Assembly: GCF_026000375.1 (NCBI RefSeq)
Contig: NZ_AP026708.1
Coordinates: forward strand, 2,330,001 to 2,394,000
DNA length: 64,000 nucleotides
DNA from: Pseudodesulfovibrio portus
GTDB lineage: Bacteria; Desulfobacterota; Desulfovibrionia; Desulfovibrionales; Desulfovibrionaceae
Reading direction: 5' to 3'
Below are positions 28,802 through 39,822 of the stretch, one piece after another. Below the pieces are notes generated by a model, which had not been told where the DNA came from, did no database searches, and saw nothing but the letters and a program-made list of their open reading frames with translations. How positions within the stretch are numbered: position 1 is the stretch's first letter; every line of letters starts with the position of its first letter. Made by a program: the position numbers and the translations under genes.

Positions 28802-29524
28802 CTACGACATCTCCGGCTCGGTCTTCCAGGCAAAGAGGGGGGTGAGCGGCTTCATGTTGACGAAATCGACGCGCACGGCCGTGAAGGCCCCGATCGACGG
28901 CGGCAGGATGGCTGAGTTGAGCAGCCTGGATATCCCGGTGGACTTCCATGTGCTCATGGGGCCGGGGAGCACCGAACGGGCCAGGGTGGGGCGGAAGCCG
29001 GTGGCGCGCTGTATGAGGTCCTGGATCTCGCACCAGGTGAACCAGTGGGCCTTGGCCATGGTGGTGCCGGAGTTGCGCACGTTCATGGTGTAGTAGAGGG
29101 AGTTCTTGTTCAGGAAGCCGATGAGCATTCCCTTTTCGGCCACGCGCGCCGCTTCGGCCAGCATGGCCTCGGGGTCTTCGGTGAATTCCAGCACGGACCA
29201 GATGAAGGCGTAATCGAACTCGTTGTCCGAGAACCCCATGTGCTCGCCGTGGCCCAGGTGCAGCTCGGCCCGGTTGCCGAACCGCTTGCGCGCGGCCATG
29301 ATCATCTCCGGCGAACTGTCGATGCCGGTCACGTCCAGCCCCATCTGATAGAGCATCTCGAGGAACAGCCCGGTCCCGCAGCCGATTTCCAGCAGCTTGC
29401 GTTTGCGCCGGGGCCAGCCCGCCAGCACGTTCTGCAACAGCCGGGCCTCCTGTTCCAGGGCGAAGCTGCCTTCAGGGGTGCTGAACCACTCCTCGTATCT
29501 GTCCGGGTCCCAGACCATCATCAA
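28802..29524 (-). CDS. Class I SAM-dependent methyltransferase
   Basis: 240 residues. The opening WDPDRYEEWFSTPEGSFAL is typical of small-molecule Methyltransf_11-type enzymes; motif I is LLEIGCGTGLFLEML, followed by VTGIDSSPEM and FIWSVLEF. The C-terminal third (NVRNSGTTMAKAHWFTWCEIQDLIQ) is a substrate-lid-like insertion. GAGGA lies just upstream of the start. The substrate is unknown and there is no clear operon partner. Confidence 0.83.
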   Translation of the reverse strand: MMMVWDPDRYEEWFSTPEGSFALEQEARLLQNVLAGWPRRKRKLLEIGCGTGLFLEMLYQMGLDVTGIDSSPEMIMAARKRFGNRAELHLGHGEHMGFSDNEFDYAFIWSVLEFTEDPEAMLAEAARVAEKGMLIGFLNKNSLYYTMNVRNSGTTMAKAHWFTWCEIQDLIQRATGFRPTLARSVLPGPMSTWKSTGISRLLNSAILPPSIGAFTAVRVDFVNMKPLTPLFAWKTEPEMS

Positions 29525-29680
29525 TCCTCAAGGTTAGATCATCCGCTCTCAAAAGTATGACCATCTTGCCCGCCCCTGTAAACACCCGCATCAAGAATCA
29601 CCTGTGGATGACGCGCGCCCCTCGCCGCAGGCGACACAAAAAGTTTCGGAAAGGAGAGGGGATGGGGGCCGGTGGCGCTC

Positions 29681-31081
<1,401 letters not shown>

Positions 31082-31172
31082 GGGTACTCCCGTGCGGCGC
31101 GTGTTGGTGGATTCAGGGGCCGTTTCCCCTTATAGACGGTCGCGCCCGATGATTCAAGCGGCGGCTTGCCCT

Positions 31173-32321
31173 TTAGAAATCCCACTGCTTTTTTCTGAGC
31201 CAGGAATAGGAGCGCATGCCGTGCACCATCTCGGCCAGGGGGGTGTTCAGCCAGGTGGCGAACCAGCCGAGTCCGCGCGGGCCGACCCACTGCATGGACC
31301 GGAACAGGGCCCAGCGCAACCGGTCGGAGGCCCTGAGTTCGGGGATGATGTGCCGATGCAGTCGGCGGGCGTACGGCGGGCCGGGGCTCGTGCCGGTCTC
31401 AACGCCTTTGGCCACGGCCTCCCCCGCGTACAGGCCCGTACACAGGGCAAAGAAGATGCCTTCGCCGAAGAGAGGTTCCACGAACCCGCCCGCGTCCCCG
31501 GCCAGCAGGGCGCGGCCGAAGACCGGATCATGGAGGTAGTTGCCGTAGGGGAGGGGGTGCCCGCGCCAATCCGGCACGGCGTCGGGACTGATTTTCAGCG
31601 CGCCCAGGAATTTCTTGAACAGGTCGGGGAAGCGGCTGTTCTTGCTGCGCAGTCCGCATAGGCCGACCACCACCTTGTCCCTGTTGGGGAAGACCCAGCC
31701 GTAGCCCGCATCCAGGAAGCCGACATACAGTTCCGGGTGGTCCACCGGTCTGGGAAAGGAGTGTTTCGGGATCGCGATTTCGATGGCTGCGGCCATGAAC
31801 CGGTGCATGCGCTCCCGCTCCACCGAGGGGAAGGAGGAACGGACCCTGGAGTTGGCCCCGTCCGCCCCGATGACGTACCGCCCCCGGAAGGTCCGGCCGT
31901 CCGCGCAGGTGACCGTGCCCGTGTCCGGGTCGCAGCCCACGACCTGCGTTTCCTGGGCGACCCCGGCCCCGGCCTCGACCGCGCGCTGCAGGAGGCGGTC
32001 GTCGAAAACGGTTCGGTCCACGAAGTGGAAGGGGAAGGGGAGCGGCCCCTCGGCCAGGTTGTCGGTGAGGGTGCGTATGGCGTACCGGTCCGAGGCGAAA
32101 TTGACGGCCCCGGCGTCGGCCAGGGAGTCCATGGTCTCGTTGAAGTGGTTTTCCAGCAGCCGGACGGATTTCCATGTCAGCAGGCCGCCGCACAGCTTTT
32201 TCCGGGGGAAGCGGGCGCGGTCGAGCACGAGCACGTCAAGGCCGCGCCGGGCCAGGGAAAGGGCTGCGGAACTGCCTGCCGGTCCGCCCCCGCAGATGAT
32301 GGCGTCATGAATTTTTTGCAT
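31173..32321 (-). CDS. Geranylgeranyl-reductase-family FAD-dependent oxidoreductase
   Basis: 382 residues from ATG 32321. The FAD Rossmann motif is AIICGGGPAGSSAAL; RYVIGADGANSRVR and ALLAGDAGGFVEPLFGEGI are the second and third flavin motifs, the last typical of geranylgeranyl reductases. PRKKLCGG is the conserved family segment after the first motif. Such enzymes saturate isoprenoid chains or act as electron-transfer flavoproteins; the role is not clear. A GTG at 32345 overlaps the upstream stop and may be the true, coupled start. It probably shares a transcript with the upstream small gene. Confidence 0.83.
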   Translation of the reverse strand: MQKIHDAIICGGGPAGSSAALSLARRGLDVLVLDRARFPRKKLCGGLLTWKSVRLLENHFNETMDSLADAGAVNFASDRYAIRTLTDNLAEGPLPFPFHFVDRTVFDDRLLQRAVEAGAGVAQETQVVGCDPDTGTVTCADGRTFRGRYVIGADGANSRVRSSFPSVERERMHRFMAAAIEIAIPKHSFPRPVDHPELYVGFLDAGYGWVFPNRDKVVVGLCGLRSKNSRFPDLFKKFLGALKISPDAVPDWRGHPLPYGNYLHDPVFGRALLAGDAGGFVEPLFGEGIFFALCTGLYAGEAVAKGVETGTSPGPPYARRLHRHIIPELRASDRLRWALFRSMQWVGPRGLGWFATWLNTPLAEMVHGMRSYSWLRKKQWDF

Positions 32322-32341
32322 GGGGAAAAAAGAAGGCCGGA

Positions 32342-32824
32342 TCACATGGTGTTGATCAGCGTCTTGGGGTTCTTGCCCTGTTTTTTCAAGGTTTGGTAAG
32401 CCTTGAGGTCCTTGTCCAGCTTGGCCAGGACGCCCGTGGGGAGGTCCTTGCGTTTGCTGCGCCGGAGCGGCGTGGTGAAGGTGAACCCGTCCCGCAGAAC
32501 CACGCGGACCTCGAACAGGATTTCCGTGTCGGGCGTGACCTTCCTGTACGAATCCTGGGTCGAGGTCTGGATGGTGATCTCCTGGAGAAGTTTCTTGCGC
32601 CCCTTCAGGTAACCGCGCATCCGGTCGATTTCCCTGTCAGAGAAATCCTTGCGGTCCAGGTCGCCGCTGAACTTGATGTCCGCCACCGTGTTCCGGCTGA
32701 ACATGGATTCGCCTTTTTCCATGATGTCGAGGTTGAAAAAGATGACCACGACGAGAATGGCAACGGCGATGAAAAAGATGTTGCGGACGATCTCTTCGGC
32801 CCTGCTGCGGCGCCTTTTGCTCAT
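32342..32824 (-). CDS. Small single-span membrane protein, function unknown
   Basis: 160 residues. An N-terminal basic stretch (MSKRRRSRAEE) precedes one transmembrane helix (about 14-31), and the remainder is a charged soluble domain with long helices, presumably periplasmic. No family was recognised. AGGAG (CAGGAGA) upstream fixes the ATG at 32824; an earlier in-frame start has no ribosome site. It is translationally adjacent to the oxidoreductase gene downstream, with the stop overlapping a possible GTG start of that gene. Confidence 0.72.
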   Translation of the reverse strand: MSKRRRSRAEEIVRNIFFIAVAILVVVIFFNLDIMEKGESMFSRNTVADIKFSGDLDRKDFSDREIDRMRGYLKGRKKLLQEITIQTSTQDSYRKVTPDTEILFEVRVVLRDGFTFTTPLRRSKRKDLPTGVLAKLDKDLKAYQTLKKQGKNPKTLINTM

Positions 32825-32968
32825 GAAATCTCCTGTTTGCGACGGTGGTTGGGAAAAGGCTATACCATGAAGCGGTGCGTTGGCAAATGGCTCAGATTCC
32901 ACTCTCCGGCGGCGGTGGCTTGACAAAACAGGAGTCTGACGCCAACGTGCACAGTTGAATTCCGATAT

Positions 32969-32998
32969 TTGCCGCTCATCCGGCAACAGGTCTATAAC
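32969..32998 (+). promoter_or_regulatory. Putative sigma-70 promoter of the Maf-type gene
   Basis: TTGCCG (32969-32974) and TATAAC (32993-32998) are spaced by 18 nt. The expected transcription start lies only a few bases before the ATG at 33011, which would leave almost no leader. No Shine-Dalgarno sequence is present, so leaderless translation or a mis-set start is possible. Confidence 0.4.
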
Positions 32999-33010
32999 TC
33001 ACTATAAAAT

Positions 33011-34786
33011 ATGGAAAACAGCAAGATAGCAGCCCTGGTGGAACTCGGCATCCTCTGCCGGGGCGAGCCTGTCGAAGTCTCGGGCGACGGCGCGGCGGAC
33101 CATGGGCCGCACGCGGTCTCCGGCCACAACCAGCTCTGCCGATTCGAGCATCCCCAGTTTCAGCATCCCTTTGAGGACCCTTCCCTGGAGGCGTACGCCT
33201 TTTTCTCCGCAGACACCCCTGTGCAGGAGGCCCTGGGCAGGACGCGCCTGGTGATCGTCCTCGGCGCGGCGGACACGCCCCAGCTGCGGGCCTGCCTCGA
33301 GTCGCCCAATGCGGTGGTCGTCCTCTTCGAGCCGGACGAGCGTGTGCTCATCGGTTTTCTGGAGGCGGTCGGGCTCGCCCGCCTGAACAGGAAGAACTTC
33401 TTCTGCTTCACCGGCGATCCCTATTCCTTCAACCCCGCCCTGCAGGACCTCTTTCCCGGCGATGTGTTCAAGCGGGGGACGCCGCTCTTCCTCCTGACCG
33501 ACCGGATCGACGCGGACTACGGCCCGTGGGCGGCCCGGGTCATCGATTATTTCGAGGTGCTCCACTACCGGCATGTCATCTATCCCCTGTCCGGTCAGGG
33601 GCTGACCCGTTCCCGGCCGATCAGGAACATCTTTCGCGGCCTGGTCTACGATCAGCAACGGCACGCCTACCAGAACATCCCCGACTATCTCGCCTGCCCG
33701 CCCATCGCGGAATTGCGCAACCGGCTGCACGGCCTTCCCGCCATCCTGGTCGCCGCCGGTCCCGACCTGCCCGACAAGTTCGAGTACATCCGGGCCAACC
33801 GGGACCGGGCGGTTGTCATCTGCGTGAACAACGCGGTCAAGCCGCTTGTCGACGCGGGCATACGTCCCCATTTCGTGATCATCAACGACACCTCCGTGGA
33901 TTCTGGCGTCGTGTTCCGGCACATTCCCGAGCTGCCGGAGACCATCCTGGTGGCCCATTGCCTGTCCGAACTGGGCGACGGCCGGTTCCGGCAGAAATAC
34001 CTGTTCGGCAACTTCCTGCCCGAGATTTTCGGCAGCAGGGAGATGCTCAGGCTCCACGGGTCGGTCATCTCCACGGCCTTTTCCCTGGCCACCCTCCTCG
34101 GCTGCCCGAAGTGCGTCCTGGTGGGCGCGCAGCTGGCCTCCGACAATCCCTGGGGGCTGCGCTACGCCGAGGGCACGGTGAAGAAGAGCCTGGAGAGCGG
34201 GGAGAAGCCGTTGATCCAGCGTCATCCGCAGCTCTACCCGGTGACCACGCCCTTCGGGGAGCAGCGGTACACGACCATCAATTTCCGGGACGCGGCCCTG
34301 TGGCTGGCGGAGGTCATCCGGCTGTCCGGGGTGGAGTGCGTGAACACGTCGAAGTCGAGCATCCTGTACGGCGAGGGCATCGAGTACGATGGCGAGCCGG
34401 AGCTTCCCGAAGCATCGGTCGTCCAGCCCTTTTCGCGGCTGTTCAGGGCTGCTCCGCCCAATCCGGACCGAAAGGGGGTGCGCCGGTACGTGGCCCACGA
34501 GCTCGGCCTCTGGAAGAGCGTCAGCGGCGCAGTCCGGGCCATGCTGGACGACGACGGCCCGGCCATGGCCGCCAAGGGGATGGCCATCCTCAAGCAGCTG
34601 GACGGCAGCAACGTGACCTACATGGTGGAGCGGCGCAAGCCGTTCAACAACCAGAAGTTCTACAAGCTGGTTTTCCAGGGCAGCGAAGCGGATCGCCGGG
34701 CGGGCCTTGTCCACTACTTCGAGAACGTGCTGGACATGAGCGAGGAGTTTCTCGCCCTGCTGAACACGGCAGCCCGTTCGGTCTAG
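33011..34786 (+). CDS. Maf-type motility-associated glycosyltransferase (MAF_flag10 / DUF115)
   Basis: 591 residues. The central domain carries ILVAAGPDLPDKFEYI, VICVNNAVKPLVDAGIRPHFVIINDTS and HGSVISTAFSLATLLGC, the conserved segments of the DUF115 core shared with MptE-like proteins. Long N- and C-terminal helical regions flank it, the usual Maf layout. Maf proteins add nonulosonic-acid-like sugars to flagellin in the cytoplasm. Its place at the edge of a sugar-nucleotide island supports that role. The 3' end overlaps the convergent NAD synthetase by four bases. The start lacks a ribosome site. Confidence 0.85.
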   Translation: MENSKIAALVELGILCRGEPVEVSGDGAADHGPHAVSGHNQLCRFEHPQFQHPFEDPSLEAYAFFSADTPVQEALGRTRLVIVLGAADTPQLRACLESPNAVVVLFEPDERVLIGFLEAVGLARLNRKNFFCFTGDPYSFNPALQDLFPGDVFKRGTPLFLLTDRIDADYGPWAARVIDYFEVLHYRHVIYPLSGQGLTRSRPIRNIFRGLVYDQQRHAYQNIPDYLACPPIAELRNRLHGLPAILVAAGPDLPDKFEYIRANRDRAVVICVNNAVKPLVDAGIRPHFVIINDTSVDSGVVFRHIPELPETILVAHCLSELGDGRFRQKYLFGNFLPEIFGSREMLRLHGSVISTAFSLATLLGCPKCVLVGAQLASDNPWGLRYAEGTVKKSLESGEKPLIQRHPQLYPVTTPFGEQRYTTINFRDAALWLAEVIRLSGVECVNTSKSSILYGEGIEYDGEPELPEASVVQPFSRLFRAAPPNPDRKGVRRYVAHELGLWKSVSGAVRAMLDDDGPAMAAKGMAILKQLDGSNVTYMVERRKPFNNQKFYKLVFQGSEADRRAGLVHYFENVLDMSEEFLALLNTAARSV

Positions 34787-36450
34787 AGTTCCCGCCTGCA
34801 GGCCAGGGGCATGCGCCAGCCCGTGCCGAAGGAGCGCGGGGTGAGCTTGATGCCGGGCGCGGCCTGGCGGCGCTTGAATTCCGCGAACCGGACCAGTTTC
34901 AACACCCGCTCCACGGTTTCCCCGTCAAACCCCGCATCGATGATTTCTTCCTTTGATTTGTGGCGTTCCACGTGCAGTTCCAGGATGGAGTCCAGGACTG
35001 CATAGTCCGGCAGGGAGTCCTGGTCCTTCTGGTCGGGCCTGAGCTCGGCGGACGGCGGCTTGGTGATGATCGGCTCAGGGATGCCGGGCGCGCCCCTGCG
35101 CACGTTGGCGTTGTACCAGCGGGCCAGGGCGAAGACCCCGGTCTTGTCCACGTCCGAGATGACCGCGAACCCGCCGGACATGTCCCCGTAGATGGTGCAG
35201 TAGCCCACGGCCAGCTCGGACTTGTTGCCCGTGGTCAGGAGCAGCGCCCCGAACTTGTTGGACAGGGCCATGAGCAGGTTGCCCCGGATGCGGGACTGGA
35301 TGTTCTCCTCGGTGGTGTCGGGCTCCCGTCCGGCAAAGGGCTCTGCCAGGGTATTGCCGAACTGTTCCATGATCGGCTCGATGGGCAGGGTGTACGTCCT
35401 GATGCCGAGATTCTCGGCCAGTGCCAGGGAATCGTCGATGGACCCTTTGCTGGAATAGGGGGAGGGCATGAGCACGCAGGTCACGTTCTCGGGTCCCAGT
35501 GCCTCGGCGGCCACGGCGGCGGTGACTGCGGAGTCGATGCCCCCGGACAGCCCCACCAGGGCGGTGGAGAAGCCGGACTTGTGCGCATAGTCGCGGGTGC
35601 CCAGGACCAGGGCGTGCCAGGTCTCGGCTTCGCGGGAAAAGTCGTCGTTCGAGATGCGTCCGGCGTCCGTGTCGTCCACGTCCACGATCATCACGGCCTC
35701 GGCGAACCCGGGGGCGCGGGCCATGAGCTTGCCGCCGGGCGAGAAGGCGCAGGACCGGCCGTCGAAGATCAGGTCGTCGTTGCCGCCGGTCTGGTTGGCG
35801 TAGACCAGGGGCACCTTGTACTTGCCTGCCACGGCTCCGAGCATGTCCTCCCGAAGCTGCTGCTTGCCCAGGAACAGGGGCGAGGCGGACAGGTTGACGA
35901 TGCAGTCCGGTGAGGATTTCGCGGCGTCCTCGAGGGGGTCGCGGGAGTAGGCGCGGATTTCCCAGTAGTCCTTGTCGTTCCAGGCGTCCTCGCAGATGGT
36001 CACGGCGATGGTCCGGCCGTTCCAGCGCAGGATGTTGGCCTCCGGGTCGCCCAGGGGCGCGGCTTCGAAGTAGCGGGCCTCGTCGAACACGTCGTAGGTG
36101 GGCAACAGGGTCTTGCGGAAGACCTGGCGGATTTCGCCGCCTTCGCACCAGAGGGCGCAGTTGAAGACCGGCTTGCCCTGGCCCGTTGCATTCTGTTCCA
36201 CCGCCCCCAGAAGCAGGGGCGGGCCGTCCTTCAGTTCAAGCGCCAGGCCTTGGGCCGCCTTCCACGTCCTGCCCACGAACCCGGAATACAGGAGCAGGTC
36301 GCGCGGCGGGTAGCCGGTCAGGGCCATTTCCGAGGTCAGGCAGAAGTCCGCTCCGAGTTCGGCGGCCTCGTTTGCGGCCTTGAGAATCCGGGCGGCGTTG
36401 CCCTTCAGGTCCCCGACGATGGGATTGAGTTGCAGCACACCGATTTTCAT
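34783..36450 (-). CDS. nadE: Glutamine-dependent NAD+ synthetase
   Basis: 555 residues from ATG 36450, with GGAGT upstream. The N-terminal nitrilase-type glutaminase has the Glu41 (TSEMALTGYPP), Lys113 (FRKTLLPTYD) and Cys153 (TICEDAWND) triad; the C-terminal synthetase has the PP-loop LSGGIDSA and the segment YSSKGSIDDSLALAENLGI. It converts nicotinic acid adenine dinucleotide to NAD+ with ATP and glutamine as nitrogen donor. A cytoplasmic housekeeping gene on the strand opposite to the flanking glycan genes. Confidence 0.96.
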   Translation of the reverse strand: MKIGVLQLNPIVGDLKGNAARILKAANEAAELGADFCLTSEMALTGYPPRDLLLYSGFVGRTWKAAQGLALELKDGPPLLLGAVEQNATGQGKPVFNCALWCEGGEIRQVFRKTLLPTYDVFDEARYFEAAPLGDPEANILRWNGRTIAVTICEDAWNDKDYWEIRAYSRDPLEDAAKSSPDCIVNLSASPLFLGKQQLREDMLGAVAGKYKVPLVYANQTGGNDDLIFDGRSCAFSPGGKLMARAPGFAEAVMIVDVDDTDAGRISNDDFSREAETWHALVLGTRDYAHKSGFSTALVGLSGGIDSAVTAAVAAEALGPENVTCVLMPSPYSSKGSIDDSLALAENLGIRTYTLPIEPIMEQFGNTLAEPFAGREPDTTEENIQSRIRGNLLMALSNKFGALLLTTGNKSELAVGYCTIYGDMSGGFAVISDVDKTGVFALARWYNANVRRGAPGIPEPIITKPPSAELRPDQKDQDSLPDYAVLDSILELHVERHKSKEEIIDAGFDGETVERVLKLVRFAEFKRRQAAPGIKLTPRSFGTGWRMPLACRREL

Positions 36451-36738
36451 GGGCAAAGAGTTACTCCAAAGGGCGTGCCGGGGCAACTGTATAAGACGTC
36501 GGTCGGGGGAGTATGGAAATGGAGTCCGGTCCGGTTTCCCGCAGCCCTCCTTAGGCCCGGAGTTTGCAAGACACTGCAGGCGCGTCATGGAAATGCCGGG
36601 CTCCTGTTCAGGGTGTTTGGCTTTTGCGCCGATTGATCATAAGGTGAATGGATGAAATGATTTGTCAACGCAACATGTTGAAAGAATGAACGAACGTTTG
36701 AATATACCGTGTTTTGCCGCGGATGGAGGGGATGGAAC
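36451..36738. promoter_or_regulatory. Divergent region nadE / CDP-paratose-2-epimerase-like gene
   Basis: 288 nt, AT-rich towards the epimerase. TTGAAA (36678-36683) may be a -35, with a poor -10 AATATA at 36701. GGAGGGG precedes the epimerase ATG. A 14-nt string TCATAAGGTGAATG (36637-36650) recurs at 47811-47824 upstream of the cytidylyltransferase gene. Confidence 0.4.
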
Positions 36739-37806
36739 ATGTCAGTGTGTCTGGTGACGGGTTCAGGCGGCCTGATCGGAGGCGAGACGGCCCGATTCTT
36801 TGCGTCCAAGGGCTTTGACGTTGTCGGTGTGGACAACGACATGCGCAGTTATTTTTTTGGCCGGCAGGCGTCCACCCGGTGGCATGTCGCAAAGCTGTCC
36901 GAGGGCCTTCCTTCCTACACCCATTATGCGGAGGACATCCGCGATCCCGAAGCCATGGACAGGGTGTTCGCTCGGCACGGCAAGGACATCGCCATCGTGG
37001 TGCACACGGCGGCGCAGCCTTCGCACGACTGGGCGGCCCGCGAGCCGCTCACGGATTTCGACGTGAACGCCCGGGCCACGCTGATCCTGCTGGAGGCGGT
37101 CCGCAAGCACTGCCCGGAGGCCGTTTTCATCTTCACCTCCACCAACAAGGTGTACGGCGACACGCCCAACGCGCTGCCCCTGGTGGAGACGGAAACCCGC
37201 TATGAACTGGACGAGTCGCATCCGTGGCATGCGCAGGGGATCGACGAGACCATGAGCCTGGATGCGAGTACGCACAGCGTGTTCGGCGCGTCCAAGGTGG
37301 CGGCGGACATCATGGTCCAGGAGTACGGCCGGTATTTCGGCATGAACACCGTCGTCTTCCGTGGCGGATGCCTGACCGGATCGGGCCACAGCGGAGCCGA
37401 ACTGCACGGTTTTCTCGCCTACCTGGTCAAGTGCGGGGCAACGGGTGCGCCCTATACGGTCTTCGGCTACAAGGGCAAGCAGGTCCGGGACAACATCCAC
37501 AGTTCCGACCTGGTGAACATGTTCTGGCACTATTTCAACGCCCCCCGGCCCGGCCAGGTGTACAACGCGGGCGGCGGCAGGCACTCCAACTGCTCCATGC
37601 TGGAGGCCATCGCCCTGTGCGAGGAGATCACGGGCAGGGAGTTCAACTACACCTACGCGGACGACAACCGCGTCGGCGACCACATGTGGTGGATATCCGA
37701 CGTGTCCAAGTTCCGGGAGCATTATCCCAGGTGGCAATACACCTACGGCATCCGGGACATCGTAACCGAGATTTACGAGAACACCGGGGAACGGATGTCC
37801 CGCTGA
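36739..37806 (+). CDS. NAD-dependent epimerase/dehydratase, CDP-paratose (tyvelose) 2-epimerase-like
   Basis: 355 residues. The NAD-binding glycine motif is [10 protein letters not shown] (7-16). [23 protein letters not shown] and [14 protein letters not shown] closely resemble conserved stretches of CDP-tyvelose 2-epimerase. At the SDR catalytic site the motif reads FGASK (182-186): lysine is kept, but tyrosine is replaced by phenylalanine, also my recollection of this particular subfamily. Family enzymes invert C-2 of a nucleotide sugar. ATG 36739 follows GGAGGGG. The gene stands alone and ends at a strong terminator. Confidence 0.8.
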   Translation: MSVCLVTGSGGLIGGETARFFASKGFDVVGVDNDMRSYFFGRQASTRWHVAKLSEGLPSYTHYAEDIRDPEAMDRVFARHGKDIAIVVHTAAQPSHDWAAREPLTDFDVNARATLILLEAVRKHCPEAVFIFTSTNKVYGDTPNALPLVETETRYELDESHPWHAQGIDETMSLDASTHSVFGASKVAADIMVQEYGRYFGMNTVVFRGGCLTGSGHSGAELHGFLAYLVKCGATGAPYTVFGYKGKQVRDNIHSSDLVNMFWHYFNAPRPGQVYNAGGGRHSNCSMLEAIALCEEITGREFNYTYADDNRVGDHMWWISDVSKFREHYPRWQYTYGIRDIVTEIYENTGERMSR

Positions 37807-37825
37807 CGGACACATGGCGCATGAC

Positions 37826-37870
37826 AAAAAGCAGGGCCGGAACCGATCATCGGTTCCGGCCCTGCTTTTT
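37826..37870. terminator. Bidirectional Rho-independent terminator
   Basis: A very long perfect stem AAAAAGCAGGGCCGGAACCGA with its complement around loop TCA, flanked by A and T runs. It terminates the rightward epimerase and the leftward oxidoreductase-acetyltransferase transcripts. Confidence 0.95.
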
Positions 37871-37894
37871 GATTTTTCGAGGGGCTGGCGGCGG

Positions 37895-39448
37895 CTATGC
37901 CGGGGCCTGGACCCTGACGGTTCCGGCGTAGTCCTTCTTGCAGGCCGGGCACTGCCGGTCGCGGTCAAGCTTTTCACCGCAGGCGCACATCCAGCCGGTG
38001 ATGCGTGCCGGATTGCCCGTGACCAGGGCGTGGTCCGGTACATCCCTTGTGACCACGGCACCGGCTCCGACAAAGGCGTATCTGCCGATGGTGTTGCCGC
38101 AGATGATGGTGCAGTTTGCACCGAGGGTCGCCCCCTTCTTGACCAGGGTGGGCCGGGCCTCGTCCATGCGCCGAATATGGGCACGGGGGTTGAAGACGTT
38201 GGTGAAGACCATGGACGGGCCGCAGAAGACGTTGTCCTCAAGGGTCACGCCCTTGTAGATGGAAACGTTGTTCTGGACCTTGCAGCCGTTGCCTATGGTC
38301 ACGTCCGGGCCGATCATCGTGCCCTGGCCGATGTTGCAGCCGGTGCCGATCCGGGAGCCGGACAGGATGTGGGAGAAGTGCCAGACTTTGGTGCCGGTCC
38401 CGATCTCGGCTCCCTGGTCCACCACGGCCGAGGGGTGCACGAAGGCGCTGGGGCCGGAAGCCGCGCCGACAAAGTTGCTGCCGTTGTCCATGGACATCTG
38501 GGCGTCCTGCAGCACGTGCAGCACCTGCAGCCCCTCGCGTCCGTCGGTCCGGGGCGTTGTGCCGGTGGAAATGCAGTCGATGAAATGGCGGCATTCCTCT
38601 TTGAGGGGCTCGGCCTCGGTGAGTTCCACGGGCTTGCCCTGGCTTCTTTCAGGGACGGGCATCTGTTCCTTCCAGACGATTTCGTGCGGGTACAGGACGA
38701 GTTTCGTGTCCCAGGGCAGGGTGTCGTCCAGTACGGCCATGCACTTCTCGGCCACCACAACAAGTTTCTGTTCCTTGAAGGGGTGCAGCCAGGAAACGAA
38801 AATGTGCGCCTTGACCCCGGACGGGAATTCCATGTGGGTGGTGGTCACGTCGGCGATCTTGTCGTGCAGAAAGTAGCCGCCGGTGGCGGAAACCGATTCC
38901 GGCGGCTCGCCGGTCAGCCGCAGGATCATGGAGATGTCGTGGGGGGCAAAGGACCAGAGGATGTTCTCCTCGCGGCGAAATTTGCCCAGATTGAGCCTGT
39001 TGGAGCAGATGTAGTTGATTTTTCCCAGCGTGCCGTCCTCGCACAGCTCCATCAGTTTCATGAAGGCGGGGTGGTATTGCATGAGGTGGCCGACCATGAG
39101 CACCAGGCCGCGTTCTTCGGCCAGCTCCACCAGCTCGCGAGCCTCGTCCAGGTCGAGCGCCAGGGGTTTTTCCACGAACACGTGTTTGCCCGCCAGGAGT
39201 CCCCTGGTGACCAGCTCGAAATGGGTGACGGCGGGCGTGGCGATGACCACGGCGTCAATGTCCCGACGTTCAAAGACCTCGTCCACCGACGTGCACTTCT
39301 CGATGTCGGGGTAGGCGGCGGTCACGGCCTCGAGGTTGTCGGGCGAGGTGTCGCAGGCAACGCGCAATGCTCCGATTTCATGGAAATTCCTCAGAAGGTT
39401 CTTTCCCCAATATCCGGTGCCGATCAGGGCGACAGATGGGCTGCTCAT
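37895..39448 (-). CDS. Fused Gfo/Idh/MocA oxidoreductase - hexapeptide acyltransferase (WbpB-WbpD-like)
   Basis: 517 residues. Residues 1-325 are a Gfo/Idh/MocA dehydrogenase: [16 protein letters not shown] at the NAD site and the catalytic segment [10 protein letters not shown]. Residues ~340-485 are a left-handed beta-helix acyltransferase ([66 protein letters not shown]). The C-terminal tail [20 protein letters not shown] looks like a zinc ribbon. Known separate homologues WbpB/WlbA and WbpD/WlbB make UDP-2,3-diacetamido-2,3-dideoxy-glucuronate; here both steps are joined in one chain. GGAGTG precedes ATG 39448. Confidence 0.87.
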   Translation of the reverse strand: MSSPSVALIGTGYWGKNLLRNFHEIGALRVACDTSPDNLEAVTAAYPDIEKCTSVDEVFERRDIDAVVIATPAVTHFELVTRGLLAGKHVFVEKPLALDLDEARELVELAEERGLVLMVGHLMQYHPAFMKLMELCEDGTLGKINYICSNRLNLGKFRREENILWSFAPHDISMILRLTGEPPESVSATGGYFLHDKIADVTTTHMEFPSGVKAHIFVSWLHPFKEQKLVVVAEKCMAVLDDTLPWDTKLVLYPHEIVWKEQMPVPERSQGKPVELTEAEPLKEECRHFIDCISTGTTPRTDGREGLQVLHVLQDAQMSMDNGSNFVGAASGPSAFVHPSAVVDQGAEIGTGTKVWHFSHILSGSRIGTGCNIGQGTMIGPDVTIGNGCKVQNNVSIYKGVTLEDNVFCGPSMVFTNVFNPRAHIRRMDEARPTLVKKGATLGANCTIICGNTIGRYAFVGAGAVVTRDVPDHALVTGNPARITGWMCACGEKLDRDRQCPACKKDYAGTVRVQAPA

Positions 39449-39822
39449 GGTCACTCCGTGTTTGCGATGACTATTCGTTGCCGGGTCGGTTCCGGCGTCC
39501 AGGCTGTAGATGCAGTTCCAATGCCAATGCGTCCGGAGCAGGACGACGGCGGGCCCGGATATGTGCGCCAAGGGTAAAGAAAATTAGACTTTAAGTCGAC
39601 AACTGTTTATGAACTGAATGATTTGTATTTCAACCGGTTGAAGGCCCGAGAAGGCGTCCGGCCACCTCTTTTCCCAGCGATATGACGGGAATAAAGGGTT
39701 CGCCGGAGGCAAATTCTTTTGGGTACGGATTCTGCATAGTTTCTGGAACTCGTCGGAAATACGAATGTTTCGTCGCTGAGTGAATGATACGGGAAACACC
39801 ACAGCAAAGAGGATGTAAGATA
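39449..39822. promoter_or_regulatory. Divergent regulatory region between the fusion gene and the epimerase operon
   Basis: 374 nt, AT-rich, with no credible gene. It holds a perfect 14-nt palindrome TTCAACCGGTTGAA (39629-39642), a near-palindrome GACTTTAAGTC (39587-39597) and two TGAATGA heptamers (39615-39621 and 39781-39787). AGAGGA precedes the epimerase ATG. Promoters in both directions are expected here. Confidence 0.5.
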
